64,000 nucleotides of DNA from Congeria kusceri (lineage: Eukaryota > Mollusca > Bivalvia > Myida > Dreissenidae), in contig CM051040.1 of assembly GCA_027627225.1 (NCBI GenBank), positions 27,436,634 to 27,500,633 on the forward strand. Direction: 5' to 3'. This document shows positions 12,801 through 27,800 of the stretch, piece after piece (the first letter of the stretch is position 1; each line of letters starts with the position of its first letter). Made by a program: the position numbers and the translations under genes. Below the pieces are notes generated by a model that saw only the letters and a program-made list of their open reading frames with translations, had not been told where the DNA came from and searched no databases.

Positions 12801-15800
12801 TCTGTATTATGTAGCACAATAAAACCACACTTGTACTACAAATTTCATACTTTAGTTCACAAAAACTTTACGTTTTGTTGATATGCTTATAATTTGCGCT
12901 TTTTAGCATCATATTTTAACTGTATTATATCGATAAGTATGACGTCATTCGCTCAATGTTTATCAATAAAGCTGACGTCATTTTGAATTGTTATGATTTA
13001 TTGACGTCACTGAAACGCACGTGTGAATTCTCTTCTCGGAAAATGGGCAGAGTAGAGATAAATATAGTTCTCATTCATAACCTTTAAAAATACGAATTTT
13101 ATATCAGATTGTGTTAGAATCGAAATAATTGGTTATTGCGGTAATAACCAACGGCTTGTCGTTCTGATGCTTGTTATCTACGTTTAAAACTACGCATCGA
13201 AACTCCAAAACAGTTGGTTATTACCGCAATAACCAACAGTTACCCGTCAGTTATTTCTTAATTAATGACCTTATTCTAAAATTTGTTTTTAAAAAAGCAC
13301 TGTTTTATTTTCCCAGTCTCATCATCCTAATATTAGATAAAGTAAGGGAAAAAGATCTAGGACGGTGTCAGAATATCATATATTGACTGTATATTGACAT
13401 ATTATGACCCATTCCAAATGCACATACGCTTGTTCCCAATTCCAAAATAAATTACCCTCCACTATAGGATTTGGTGTATTTATGACAATCTTGGCGATAA
13501 TTACATCAAACAATATTTAAATAAATAATAAAAGAACATTTAAAATCAGAATGACATTTGGATATGTAATTCATTTTTATCAACTAATTAATGGAAATTG
13601 ATACAAGATTTATATGTACTTTCTTTTCCCAATTTCAAACCAGGTACTTTTCCAAGTAGGGTCAGAAAAAGGCCTGTGCATTGAGGATGATTAAAATGTA
13701 TTGCTTGATATTAAGTGTGTGATAATTCAATCTGTCAAAGTTTGATACATTTAATATTACACAAAGTTACTCTATATTTTATTTATTTAGTGATATGTAT
13801 AATAACGATGCAAATATTTTGCTTGGACAATCTCAAAGTGGCTGCTGGAAGAAAAAGCTAGTCGTCATAAAATTATTGATGCCGAATGACCAGAGTACAA
13901 AACGATATGTAGCACAATGTCACTTAGTTCTAGATCTTTCCCTTTAGTTTGTTTATAGTTTAGAATATATATGACGATCTAGCTACTATCTTATCATTGA
14001 ATACAAATGTGCATGTTATGATGTTATTATTTACTTACTCCATCTAATATTTTGTCATTGACTTTCTCATTATATCGGATGCAATATCTCTTTATAGACT
14101 GAAACCAGTTGGCGCCAACTGGGGGTCCTAGTATGTTGAGTATTTTTGTAACCTTTCAAAGCCTTTTACTATGTAGCCATTGTTGGAATGTGTCTCTTCT
14201 TTGGCAAAACTGTTCAAGTATAATTGATCCTTTCTTTGGCAAAATAAGAGCAATCTGTTCAAGTATAAATAATCTTTTCTTTGGCAAAATAAGAGAAAAC
14301 TGTTCAAGTATAATTAATAGGTTTTTTTGGCAAAATAAGAGCAAACTGTTTAAGTATAATTGATCCTTTTTTTGGCAAAATAAGAGCTAGCTATTAAGGT
14401 AAAATTCACATTTCTTTGACACAATAAGAGCAAACTGTTCAAGTATAATTCATCCTTTCTTTGGCAGAATAAGAGCAAACTGTTCAAGTATAATTCATCC
14501 TTTCTTTGACCAAATAAGAGCAAACTGTTCAAGTATAATTCATCCTTTCTTTGGCAGAATAAGAGCAAACTGTTCAAGTATAATTCATCCTTTCTTTGGC
14601 AAAATAAGAGCAAACTGTTCAAGTATAATTCATCCTTTCTTTGGCAGAATAAGAGCAAACTGTTCAAGTATAATTCATCCTTTCTTTGACAAAATAAGAG
14701 CAAACTGTTCAAGTATAATTCATCCTTTCTTTGGCAGAATAAGAGCAAACTGTTCAAGTATAATTCATCCTTTCTTTGGCAAAATAAGAGCAAACTGTTC
14801 AAGTATAATTCATCCTTTCTTGGGCAAAATAAGAGCTAACTGTTTGAGTATAATTCATCAGTGCTGTTTATTCATGTTGAACCTTTGCCTTATTGCGAAG
14901 CATCAGTGTGCTCTGCTTCCTTGATAACAAAAACTGGCTGATTTTTCATAAGATTTGTAATTACATTTAGAAGTGTATGTTGAACATGCCTATCTTCCTT
15001 AGCATTTGTGAGTTCGTATCAACGTTGGCATGTTTGCACTGACTGTGAATCGTTTCTTCTAATGTTACTGTTTCTATCTAACTGTACGTCAAAAACTACA
15101 GCGTTTCTTGCAAATGATGCTCATTTGTTTGCTTGATTTACTGTTAATATATATCATGACCTTGTGTTTTGGATATTTGAATATCCACTGCTGAAGCATA
15201 TGCTGGTGCATAAAATACTTTTATCTTTATCTACATATACATGTTACCAGTTCTTATATAAACCCATTGTACAATGTAAACAAAAATATTAAAAATATCA
15301 TACTTTATTATGTATTAAGTAATCTTTTGCATTTAATTTATATATAAAGTTTTATTATAATTTTCACTTGCTACAAATGGTTGTTAGCATTTGTACATAG
15401 AAAGATAGAAAATATATGCTATATAAATTATTTTGTTTCTTGAATCTCAATTAATATTATAAAAATTGATTAAAAAAATAATATTTTATCAAAACTACTA
15501 TGACTTGCATTTCCCAAAATATTCTAGAACTGAGAAAAGAAAAACAACAAAAAGTATCACATTTGCTTTGACATGTATTTGAAATAATTTGTCTGCTTTG
15601 CAGGTCGGCCCCTGAGCTTGGTAACAGTAACAAGGACGGACAACTGCGTAAAACCCACTCCCAGCCCCATCCCTCCAGGGGGAGCAACTCTGCACAGAGC
15701 AGTTTAAAGGGCCGCAACCAAGAAGATGCTCACAACAAACACTATCGCTGTAAATCTGTGCCCACCCCTTTAAACGAGGTTGTTTCTCAAGACAAGAACC

Positions 15801-18800
15801 GTGTCGCGAACGTAGGTCGTGTTCCACACAACTTTAGCAGCGACGGCTTATCCTCAAGAGACGGAACTGATGAGAAATCTGTAATCAGAGAGTCTTCTTG
15901 TCCTAACACACCTACGATAGAATGTTCAAAAGGCTTTCCTCAAAAGAAGACTGCTAAATCTTCTAGTTCTAGTTTTAACGATAGTGCTGTTGACTTCTTG
16001 TCAAAGTCCGAAGGATTTCATGATACAGGCATAAAATCAAAAGATAATAATGAACATCCGTTAGACTTCAGTTATGCAAATCCTGTTGAGACGGATTCGG
16101 CAGGCATTGAAAATGAAACTGTAGAGACCCCGAAAGAGAACGGAAATGAGGGGTTAGAAAATGAACAAAACTTGGTAAGTTAACCTTAATATTATACTTG
16201 TGGATGCTGAAACTTACATGACATAATCTATTAACCCCTCTCTGGATGTGAATGATCGGAAATGGAATGTTTTGTGAAGGAATGTTTAGATTTTAACACT
16301 TACCACGGAATGTGCACATGGCTGCTGGATAGTTCAACCATTGCGGACTATTTACGTTTGTTTGTACCTGTAAAGATTTGTTGATCGTTTTTGAATCCTA
16401 CAGGAATGCTTTCATACAAAACTATGTGATTTGTTTGTTTTTTATTATTATTTATCATCATGTTTTATTTATTATTAATTCACATTTTTGAAATAATATA
16501 TGTTACGAATGTTTGTGTGTAACGACTAATGTATGCCATTTTGAACAATAGTGTGCGTGTTTAGCATTATATCCAAGAGTGTTTGATACTCAGCCGTAGT
16601 TACAATCGTTTAGTTATCAATTTCATATACCAATACAATGTTAATATTTTCAGACTTGTTTGTGTCTACATTTCTGACCCCCAGTGGTCATTTTGCAGAC
16701 TGACCCAGTTAATACTACGTTTTAAAACAAATGAGCATTTCACCAAAATGTCTCCCAAGAATTTTCATAGAAATCCTGAGATAGTTAAGAAAGTTTGCAT
16801 TTTTTACGACAAGATATACTGTGTTTAACGTTTTAGTTTTTAATCTGAATTGAAACACGCCAAAAGAACTTAGGCTGACTGCTAAAAAGATCCTGGTTAT
16901 GACCATACTATGTGCACCGGAAGTCACAAGATCCGGTATCTTTAAGCAAGGGTTGTTCAATCTCGAGCGTAAAAAAGATAATAAAAAGACAGCAATATTT
17001 GTACTCCACAAAAGTGTATAACTAGTAAACATGCGGGAAGAAATTATTGGAGAATATTTATTATTTTATGGCTTTGTGGTCGTAATCTAATAACAGTTGC
17101 CTCCCTTACTGGGAAATCAAAATCATAAGTCTGTCAGGGTCTGAAGTTTGTTCCTATGGTAACATTATGACAATTCAGCTGCATTATCGGTGGATACAGA
17201 TGTAGCAGTACCCATATTGTGTACAAATCGTGTGAGCAATGTCATTCACTTCAGTTTCCCAATGCCAACTTTACTTGGTTTATAATCAAATCTTGAACTT
17301 GACCTTGACAACATATTTATATATATCACACCTCCAACAAATTTACAGCACTTCCATTGGCTAAATAAAATCACGTGACTGCCCCGTATTTTCCCATACG
17401 GGGCATCTCCAGAAAATATAAGGTCAGTAAAAAAATCAAAATGGCCGTCTGTCGACTAAAACGGGTTTCTTTGGCAATTTTGTTATTTTTAACTTGATAA
17501 GTTGGCAAATGTCAATACTGACTACATGAACGTATAAGAGGGGAGTAACTGGTACAGATTTGGTTCATATATACTTACTGTTGTCTGACCTAAGCTTCCT
17601 TGCCGTTTAATTTTCATTGGACCTATTTGACTTGTTTACATTTTGTCGCTTGGTCAAAATGTCGTTGTCAAAAGGATTTGCAGATACTTCAAATGAAGAA
17701 ATTGAGAGAAAGAGGCTAAAACTCCAATTACAAAATACTTTAAAGGCTAAAGAAAATATTGGGTCAGTATAAATATACAAATCAAGTTTAAATGTTGTTT
17801 TATCATCTTACTTACTTTAAAATCTTACTGAAATGTTGTTGGTGTGATATAAACGATACAGGGTGAATTGCTGCCCCGTATGGGAAAATACGGGTCAGTC
17901 AGGAGATTCATACTGGGCTCGACGCAAGCGTCTCACCGAATATGAATCTCCTGACAGCCCCATATTTTCCCATACGGGGCAGCAATTCACCCTGTATCTT
18001 TTAATATTCAACATTCAGTTGTCATCTACGAGTCAACAGTTCTACCTTTGTTTGCATAAGTACCTCATTTTTGTCACACAATGTTATTGTTAGATGCTCA
18101 ATACAATATTTTGACAATTTTCCCTGAGGAGTCTGATTTCTTATCTTGCTCTTGTCAATAATCCTTATCAAAGTGAACCAGGTGTCTGTTTTGCAATATT
18201 TATACAGACATTTGATTGGATAATGAAGGTTGAGCTGATTTTAATGTCATTATAACAGATCTTAAAAAGAAATGCAAATGACCAATAGCCATAAGTCTTT
18301 CTAATATATTTATGGAGTTACTGCCCTTCAGTTTGTTTTATGCCAACCATAACTTCCAATTACTAATGAAGTGAGTCACATGAAATGAGATATTGACAGG
18401 GAAAGAGTATGGTGGCAAACTTCTGCATCAGATAACAAGATAATCTTTCACAACATATTTTGACATTGTCGTGAAAATATGAACTGGTTATCAAAAAAAT
18501 AGTCACATACCCGGTAAGTGCCCACTACTGCATAAGATAATCTGATATTTTTTCGCGAAATAAAATTGTTACTTATTGCGAAAACATAAAGCTTTTCATG
18601 AAAAGTTAAACTGTTTGGGCAAGATACTTTTTTTTTCATGAAAATTTCCAAACTTTTAGGAAAATATGAAGCCTCTAGCGAAAAGTATTACGATCTTTAA
18701 ATAGTTATCATATGCAATTCAAGGCACTAACGTATCATAGTTTTAAGTTGAACCGTGAATTGGAGGCATTTGACACTTCGTGTGACAAGTCTTGCTTTTC

Positions 18801-21800
18801 TTACTGTGACACGTCTTGCTTTTTTTCAGAATATGCAAGGCAATAAGGCAACACTAAGCAAAACTTTTATACATAACATATGTCAACATTTACTCTAAAA
18901 GTTGGGTTAGATATAATTAAAAAGTAAGGAAGATAGGGAGAATGAGTAGGCAAGTAACTTACCAACTTGTAATACAATTGTGTTCAAATATCACTATGTT
19001 AGTCTAATATCTTTATGTCAGTTTGAACTGAATCATGAGGTTTAAATTGTTATTTGGGGATCAGTTCTATTTTTTTGATCTGACCTCATTTCTGTGTTCT
19101 GCTGATGTGTTAATACGTTCTCCGGGCGAGATTTTTGTATGGGATATATGTGTAACTGGTGACTTAGGTATTTTAGTACTTATACAACTGCTCTGGCAAT
19201 GAATGGCATGTTTGTACTTGTTGCATAATTTAAATTTATAGTCCTTGTGACAGCTAGAACAATGTTTAGGAATAAATGGCAAAAACCTTCAGACTTTGTG
19301 CATTTATTTCTTGTTGTCCTCAAACATGTACAGCAGCAAATGTGTTCACAATCGTAATTAGATGGGTTTAATTTAAACACACTTTTATTTGAAATTATGG
19401 AAAAATATCAATTCTAACATGATACTCGCTAATTTTTCTATAGACAAAGAACAAAATTATCGTTGTTAAACTACCCAATAAACGACGCAAAAAGAAGTCC
19501 CAATTCTAAGCGGAGCATAGTATAAAGTAGTTCCAATTACAATTGCAAAAATATATGTCAAATCATGTTAGAATCGAAATAAATTCGCATTATCGTTGTT
19601 TATCGGCCAATAAAGAAATCTTTGTCTTTCTGATGTGTGGCTATTAAACAACTGGGGCTAACGCCCTCATGGTTTAATTCCTACAAGTCAGAACTCCAAA
19701 TCATTGTTTATTGGCAGATAAACAATGCTAAATTTAAAATTATTTCTTCAACGTAGAATAGCCTAAGTAATTTATAACAACACATCTGCATTCATGACTG
19801 AATTCATGAACTTGATGTTACCGCAAAACTGTATGTGTACCATTGCAATAATATAAGTATGGTGTCCATGCAAGAAGTTTTTCAGGATTGTGAAAACTAT
19901 CAAGTACTCAGTTTTAAAGAAAGTGTAATGAAAATTATTCCATCAATATCATCTCAATTTATCGAAAACATGCTTAAACTTAAATTGCCGTGTTACTTGT
20001 GAGAAAAGAAAAATAACAGGCTAATTGTTTGAATTCTTATTCTAAATTCACATAATAAAATGTTAGCATTTATCTATATATGTTTTATTATTCATCAGAA
20101 CAGTGTTCTCTAACTATCTCGTTTTGCTATTATTTGTTACATATTTGAGTAAATAGATGAATTCATAGTGTTTTAATACACTGTGTAGATCCTCATTTTG
20201 TGTGAATGAATTGCAGCAATAACCTGACAGCAATAGCATTATATTGCATCTACTTCAGATAAATGCCTCTTTCAAATCACATCAGCAACAATAAAGTATC
20301 ATTTTAATTTGAAACATAAACACACCTTTCAAATTACCTAAAATAGTGTTTCTAATTTTGAAAAATGAATCATGTTTCAAACGACATTCAGAAAATAATG
20401 AGTCTTTATACTTGAAAACAATGGTATATCTTTCGAATGACCTTGAAAAATAATGTATCTTTCGAGTTTTAAAAACGATTCATATTTCAAATGAACTTTA
20501 GAAAACAATGTGTCTTTGTACTTTGAATGTGAAGTGCATCATTCAAAAACTAAGTAACCTAAATAAAATAATATATTTCTGTTTTGAAACATGAACCACC
20601 TTTCAAATAACCTAAATGCAATAATTATCTTTCTACTTTCAAAAATTAACAGATCTTCCAAATATCCTAAAGAAAACAATTTATCCTTCTTTGAAACATC
20701 TTTAAATTGACCTAAACTAAAAATGATTTCTACATTGAAACGTGAACCATCTTCCAGATGACCAAAATAAAATAATTAGAGACATGAATATGCTTTCAAA
20801 TGACCTTATACTAACGAGTCATTCTACTTTAATACAATGGTGTATCTTTTAAATAAACTTAAGAAAATATGGTATCCTGCTTTGAAACATTAACACACTT
20901 TGTTTACATAACCTGAATAAAAGAATTTATCTGTGTATGTTGAACACGAGTGCATCTTTCAAATAACCTAAATGGCATAATGCATCTTTCTATTTTGAAA
21001 CAAAAATCAGCTTTCAAATAACCTAAATAAAATAATTAACTTTCAACTCTGAAACATGAACGACTCTAAAGAACATAATTATCCTTCTACTTTGAAACAC
21101 GAATAATCATTAGACCTGAATAATTAATGTATCCTTCTGTTTTGAAACCGGAACCTTCAAATAATATGTAGATCTAGAAAATAATGTTGTTGCCTTTTCG
21201 TTGAAACGATAATTATCTTTCAAATGATCACGAAAATAATGTATATTTTAAGTTTGAAACGATTATGTATCTTTCACATGACCTGAATTAAATAATATAT
21301 CTCTTGAGCATGACTGTGTTGTTTTTTTCGAAAAACCTAAAGATAATAATACATCTTTCTATTTTGAAACTGAAAATACCTTTCAAATAACCGCATGAAA
21401 ATAGTGTATATTACTACGTTGAAACATGAATGCATTTTCTTAATGACATAAAGAACATTAAGTATTTTACTACTCAGAAACATGAATAATCATTCAAATT
21501 ACCTAATGAACATTATGAATCTTTCTACTGACAACCATGAATGTATCTTTCAATAACCTAAAGAAAATAACGTATCGTTCTACTTCGAACATGAATGCAT
21601 CTTTCAAATAACCTGAAGACCATTACGAAGTTTTCTTATTTGAAACCTGAACGCATCGTGCAAATAACCCACTTCGTTTATAGACTAATTCCATGTTAAC
21701 ATGGTTGCATATTCGGCTGTTCCCTTGGCACCTGATGGCACCGTTCGAGTGACATCTAGCTGGCATGCATGTCCTTCCGCCATGTATTTCCACAAAGATG

Positions 21801-24800
21801 CATGCTGAGCTCGTATAGAACTCACATCTCCAAACACTGAATAAGCGTGCAGTCCGTACGATATGCAAGGTAAGTAATAGTCGTAGCATACTTTGACCGA
21901 AATATGTTAGTTATTGAAATAATTAACATATTGAGGTCAAATGTTTTATACCATATTTACCAATCACATCGCAACTTTCTACAATGCCGATCCAAATGGG
22001 CAGTTCTTAGACGTCACGTGATGTCTGACATGGTTGACATCTGTGTCGTTTCCAAATTTAGCTCTGTCGCAAGGTCACGTGATGCGATCCGAGTGTGCAA
22101 GCATACCGTGCAATAAGTAGCGTGCGTATAAATTACAACTAAATTTTTAAAAAAATGCACGATACTTATTGCACGATAAGCATGCATATTCGGTTACGCC
22201 CAACAGTTATCGTTCTGATATCACAGTTATTTAATACCGAAAAACAAAGAAAACTTTCTGAAATATGGTTCAAGTCTTAAATATACAAGACATCGTCAAA
22301 TCATATTGATATTGCAGTGAACGAGGGCTTTTTCAACACTTTGGGAATATGACCTGTACCCATGAAATTGGGAATTTTAGCGTCAATTCACCTAAAACGG
22401 GGAAAAAATATAATTCCTTTATTAATAAATTTGAATAATTATAGATAAACTACATTAAATAGAACGTTCAGAACAAAAAGAAATCAATAAAACAATTATA
22501 ACAACTTCAACAGTCTTAATTTCTACACTAAACCCCTCTTATTTCCAAACATCTGAAAGTCAAACCATCAATTGGGAAGTTTGGGACAGGATTTGGGAAA
22601 AACAGATACTTTTAGCTATTGGGAATATGACCCAATAACGGCTATAAAATTGGCCCAAAAAGCCCTGGTGTACATACAGTTTTTTCATTACAACATGCAC
22701 ACTTCCAGAACTGTCATGTCAAGTGATCATATGTGACTTGTGCAACTCCCGACTTCCACGATGCATGTCTAATTACATGTAATTCGGCTCTGCAGACGAC
22801 ATTAAGTCATATAAACTGTTCGATGAGCAGTGCTGTTAAACATTGCTCGAAGTATTTCTTTGAAACTTGGTTACATTAGAGTATGAGCTAAAATTTAATT
22901 CCCACCGTCGCTTCCAGCTGATAGAATCCGGTACCATCACAGTCGGTCGCGTTCTGTTCACGTACAACGCCGTGAGAGAGGACGAGATCTCGCTGCAGAA
23001 GGGCGAGTCTGTGCACGTGCTCGGCACAAACCAGTACAACATGCTGCTCATCCACCGGCCCTCCAATGACGTGTCCCCCGCGGCAGAGGGCGTCGTGCCC
23101 ATGTACGTTGTGGGGGCCAAGGACGGCGATCGCTCTTTCAAGTGAGTTATTCACATCGAATAGTAGAAATGGTGGTGTGTCGGTTGCTAAGGAATTTATT
23201 TTCAAACAATAATTTCGACTATGTGCCATTTTTCACGAAAAAGGTGAGGGACCATTGTTGAATGAGAGTTACTAACATGAAGCGGACATGGTGGTGTATC
23301 TTGTCACATATTAACATAGTTAACAAGGATATCATTAAAACTGATGGATGCTCCCCAATGCGTTTTGTCAAGAACTATAAATGCACTGAGAAGGGCAAAG
23401 ATATTAAAATGACTAAATATCAGTAGAAATGTGTACTATAGTTCAGAAATTTTCGATACTAATTTTAGAAATATGCAAAGTCACATAACTCTGAGAAAAA
23501 TCACTGAAGCGGAACGTCCTGGTAATATGCATACCTCCTCTTGGTAATGAAGCTTCCCATGAAGGTTCGTTGAATTCTAGCCAGTTTGCTGAGAAATACT
23601 CCGGACAAAATAGTCGAGAATTGTACACTAGATACTAATTTCTTAAATATTCAAAGTCCCATATCTCTGAGAAAAATCACTGAAGTGGAACGTCCTGGTA
23701 ATATGCACACCTCCTCTTGGTAACGAAGCTTCCCATGAAGGTTCGTTGAATTCTAGCCAGTAGTTGCTGAGAAATACTCCGGACAAGAAAGTCAAAAATT
23801 GTGCACTATATACTAATTTCCGAAATATTCCCATAACTCTGAGAAAAATTACTGAAGCGGAACGTCCTGGTAATATGCACACCTTCTCTTGGTAATAAAG
23901 CTTCTCATGAAGTTTCGTTAAATTCCGGCCAGTAGTTGTTGAGAAATACTCCGGACAAGAAAATGTGACGGAAGGACTAATTTCCGAAATATTCTAAGTC
24001 CCATAACTCTAAGAAAAATCAATGAAGCGGAACGTCCTGGAAATATGCACACCTCCTCTTGGTAATAAAGCTTCCCATGAAGTTTTGTTGAATTCTGGCC
24101 AGTAGTTGTTGAGAAATACTCCGGACAAGAAAGTCAAGAATTGTGCACTGTATACCAATTTCATAAATATTCGAAGTCCCATAACTATGTGAAAATTCAC
24201 TGAAGCGGACCGTCCTGGTAACATGAACACCTCCTCTTGGTATTGAAGCTTCCCATGAAGTTTAGTTTCATTCCGGGCAGTAGTTGCTGAGAAATACTCC
24301 GGACAAGGAAGTGTGACGGAAGGACGGACGGACAAAGCGGCGACTATATGCTGCCTCGAAATTGTTCGGGGAGCATAAACATGAATTTTTACAAATTCGA
24401 CTTTTATCACGTGATGATGTGAATATTTATCGTTCCGACAGTTATTAACCGTTAGCAGAACTGGTGCAAGTCTTGCGGTCAAGTATATTTGATGACGTTT
24501 AACAACCTTGCTACGATTGGGTCTGTTGTTTGCTGTTACGGAAAATACCGTATACAGCATATACATTGGTTGAGAACATGCAAATCGTTTTACAGTACCA
24601 TCATTGGATTTGTCCGAAAAGGCCCCGTGGTTCTCCATCATGTGATATTTACATGTACACAATTCTCGATATGTTTAGCTGGACAGAGCCCGTCTTTGGT
24701 TTCTTGAAAGAATAATGTACGTTTAGTTCAATACGAGGATTTCTTAATACATAATGTATTTAAATATGTTCGCAGTAATTTCTCATATTGTTTCATAGAC

Positions 24801-27800
24801 GCAACACCTGGCAGATGTTCAAGCAGACGCGGTCCCCGGTCGCCGGCCCCGACCGCTTCGAGTGGAACGGCATGAGCAGCTTCGAGTGCCGCAGCAAGAC
24901 GCTACCGCTGACCAAGGAGGGGCGCACCAAGGTACGCCAATGGGTAGGCGCAAGGGACATGTTAATATGGCAGGAAGTGAACTGGACGTCATTTTAATTG
25001 AATTTCGTATCAACGTCGCGGCGTTTTCAGAACAACAGATCGTCTGTTAAGGCCATGTCACACTGTGGCGAATTTAAGCTACGAGTTCTGGCGTGTTGTA
25101 ACAACTCGCCTGGTATCGTGTAGATCTTTTACACATGTCGTTCTTTGTCGCAGTGATGTCTTATTATGCCTTCTTAATATTTCGCCAGAACTCGCCTAGT
25201 AGCAGCTAGAATTTCATACTGTTTAAAATTCTCGCCGCTTCTCGGCGACTTTTTATTCTCGTACACGTGTTGAAGACATGTCGAATGAATCTCGCGCACT
25301 CTCAAACACACTCGAACACATTCCGTCTTCACAGTGTATAAGCGTACAGTGAGCTAAACCGGAAGTTGGTGATCTGTACGCCGATGATCAGTTAGTTGCA
25401 AACAGCAGAAAACGCAGTAAGTGACAAATTTTTTGATATTATCTTTTACTTTAGGGCTGAATGTAACAGGATTTAAACGTTTATGTTAATTATTGTCCTA
25501 TTTGTCGCACATATGTTTTGTGATCTGTGTGGAAATTGTGTTTTCGTTGATAAATCGGTAGTTGACCACTGCAAATATGTTGAAACTATCGAAAAGTTTT
25601 GAAATAATTTCCATGTAATTCTTTGGATTTTGCGTAAATGTGTAAACCTGTGCGTTGCTTAACACCTATAAAACTTATTAAACTATACATATTACTTGAT
25701 AACGGTTTATCTTTGTAATATCCAAGATATTTTCCGTTTTATTAAGTCACTGTTTGTTTATTGCCTGTACGCCCAGTTGCGACTGTACGCAATCATTAGT
25801 TGCGCGACTGAAATAAAATTCTGTACGCTTAGTTGCAATTAAAGATCGACACAAATTTAAGAAATGTTCGATCTTCCTTGAGAATTATTATATACTTGTA
25901 CGTAAATATTATTTAGTTTACATGTGCATGTTTTATTTATGCGTAATAAATAATAATTTCATTCGACAGTGTCAATTCATGGTGACATATCGATATTTAT
26001 TTTACATTTATTTTGCTTTATAGGAATCGCACGTGTTTGTCCGTACGTCCGAATGTGTGTAAGTCCCTAAGAATGTTTGAATCTCAAGTTAAACTAGTAT
26101 TATATTTCATTCGCGCTCATATAAAATTGCAGATCTACTTATTCAGTCCTAGAGCAACTAAGCTTTCCATGACAATCAACATAGAGATCTTACAGCAAAG
26201 TCAACAATTAAATGTTCTTTATTTATTGCAGGCTTTTCGGTGAGCGAGTGGAAAATATGGATGATAACTCTGGGTCTCATTTCAGTCAGGCTTAAATGGA
26301 ACTACGGACAAAAAGTATAAAAGGAGTTTTTTTAGATTGAAACAATATATCTCATTGAAACAATGCAACTTTATATTCAGTGACGCAGTTCACATGTCTA
26401 ACCTGTCTTACGAGACCACTCGGGTGATTCTTACGAGTGGTCTGTTTACACAGGTGGTCACTTAATACAGTTTGACTTGCACAGGCAGCTGGTCGTTGGT
26501 TGTACATGTATGTATGTGATGTACCTTAGTAATCATGCTATATCATATACATTTTGTAAGTTCATAAAGAATAAAGGAAGAATAAATGAATTTTGAAAAT
26601 ATTTGTTTCATTGACTTCTTAATTAAATTTTATTTTTTATTCCAGTGTACATGTCTTATTTTACACGAGTGCATTAAATAACATAATCACATGCATTCAT
26701 CTTCATGTACATTTACATTATAGATTTGTATACATGTATATACATAACATATAAACATACATGTGTTTACATGCATTTATTTTAATATAATATAATATGA
26801 TATTTACACAGTTTTACACACACACAAGCATACACACACTTATATTCATTAACTAACAGCGTCTCAATCTTTGTCTGCTTCACTTTCTCTCCCCTAACTA
26901 TTTACTATAGTGTCCAGTAATGATAGTAGAAGCTTATGGTGTCCCTTTTTCACCGCCCATTGTTTCAGTTCTCTGTTCGTGTCGCAGACCTCGCTTTATG
27001 GTGAGTGATGTTTCTGGTGTCTTCGTCTTCGGCGTTTCTTCTGTTGGGTGGGATTCATCGTTTGATTGACATCCACTTGCTGTGTCGTCGAAGTACATGT
27101 AATTCAACAGGATCAAATTGAAATGCATTTCTACAATAAATATAACTTACACACTTTCGTTTTCTTTTTCAGTAAAATAACTACAATTAACTTATCATTT
27201 TGGTTTTAAAATTATTACATTCTTACATATAAAATTATCGTCTTGAAAATTCTGACAAAGAAAATTAACATAATTTGACGTTTACACATTAAATCAAGTT
27301 ATAATTAATTTTGAACATAGCCGATCAGATCGTTTTCATGAGCAACTAATCGTACAGTCTAAGTTTGACAGGTTGCAACTAGTCGTACAGTCGAGTCACG
27401 TTGGGTGGTTAAATGTTTTATTTCTCCGCGCTAAACCTATTCTCTTTAATTAAATTAATACTGCTTGACTTGTAAGTGATGTATTTATCAGTTTTTACAC
27501 AAAAATCCACAAACAACCATTATCATAATGAAATATACTGCTACACACTTATTATTTTTATTTAAAAAATCGAAACACTAAGTGGTCATGTCTGCTAAAA
27601 CGAGTACTCTTAAAATACTAGGCATGACCGACAGAATATATTTACTTGACGTCATTATATGTTTTCGAAGAACTTAATTTTATTTATATTCTGCTTTGAA
27701 GTAAAATATAAAATTAAAAATTGGTGTCACTTACTGCGTTTTCTGCAGTTTGCAACTAACTGATCATCGGCGTACAGATCACCAACTTCCGGTTTAACTC

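Noticed and set aside
13110..13262. Inverted repeat as a transcription terminator
   Set aside because: It is one of at least four dispersed copies of a fold-back element inside eukaryotic introns and intergenic DNA.
14109..14802. Repeat protein frames around the NSLLLFCQRKDELYL unit
   Set aside because: They follow from the 45-bp minisatellite and lack any flanking gene structure.
23347..24662. 217-codon minus-strand frame at 24009-24662 and neighbours
   Set aside because: They run through the TGCTCCCC-ended element and repeat the same peptide, so they are repeat shadows.
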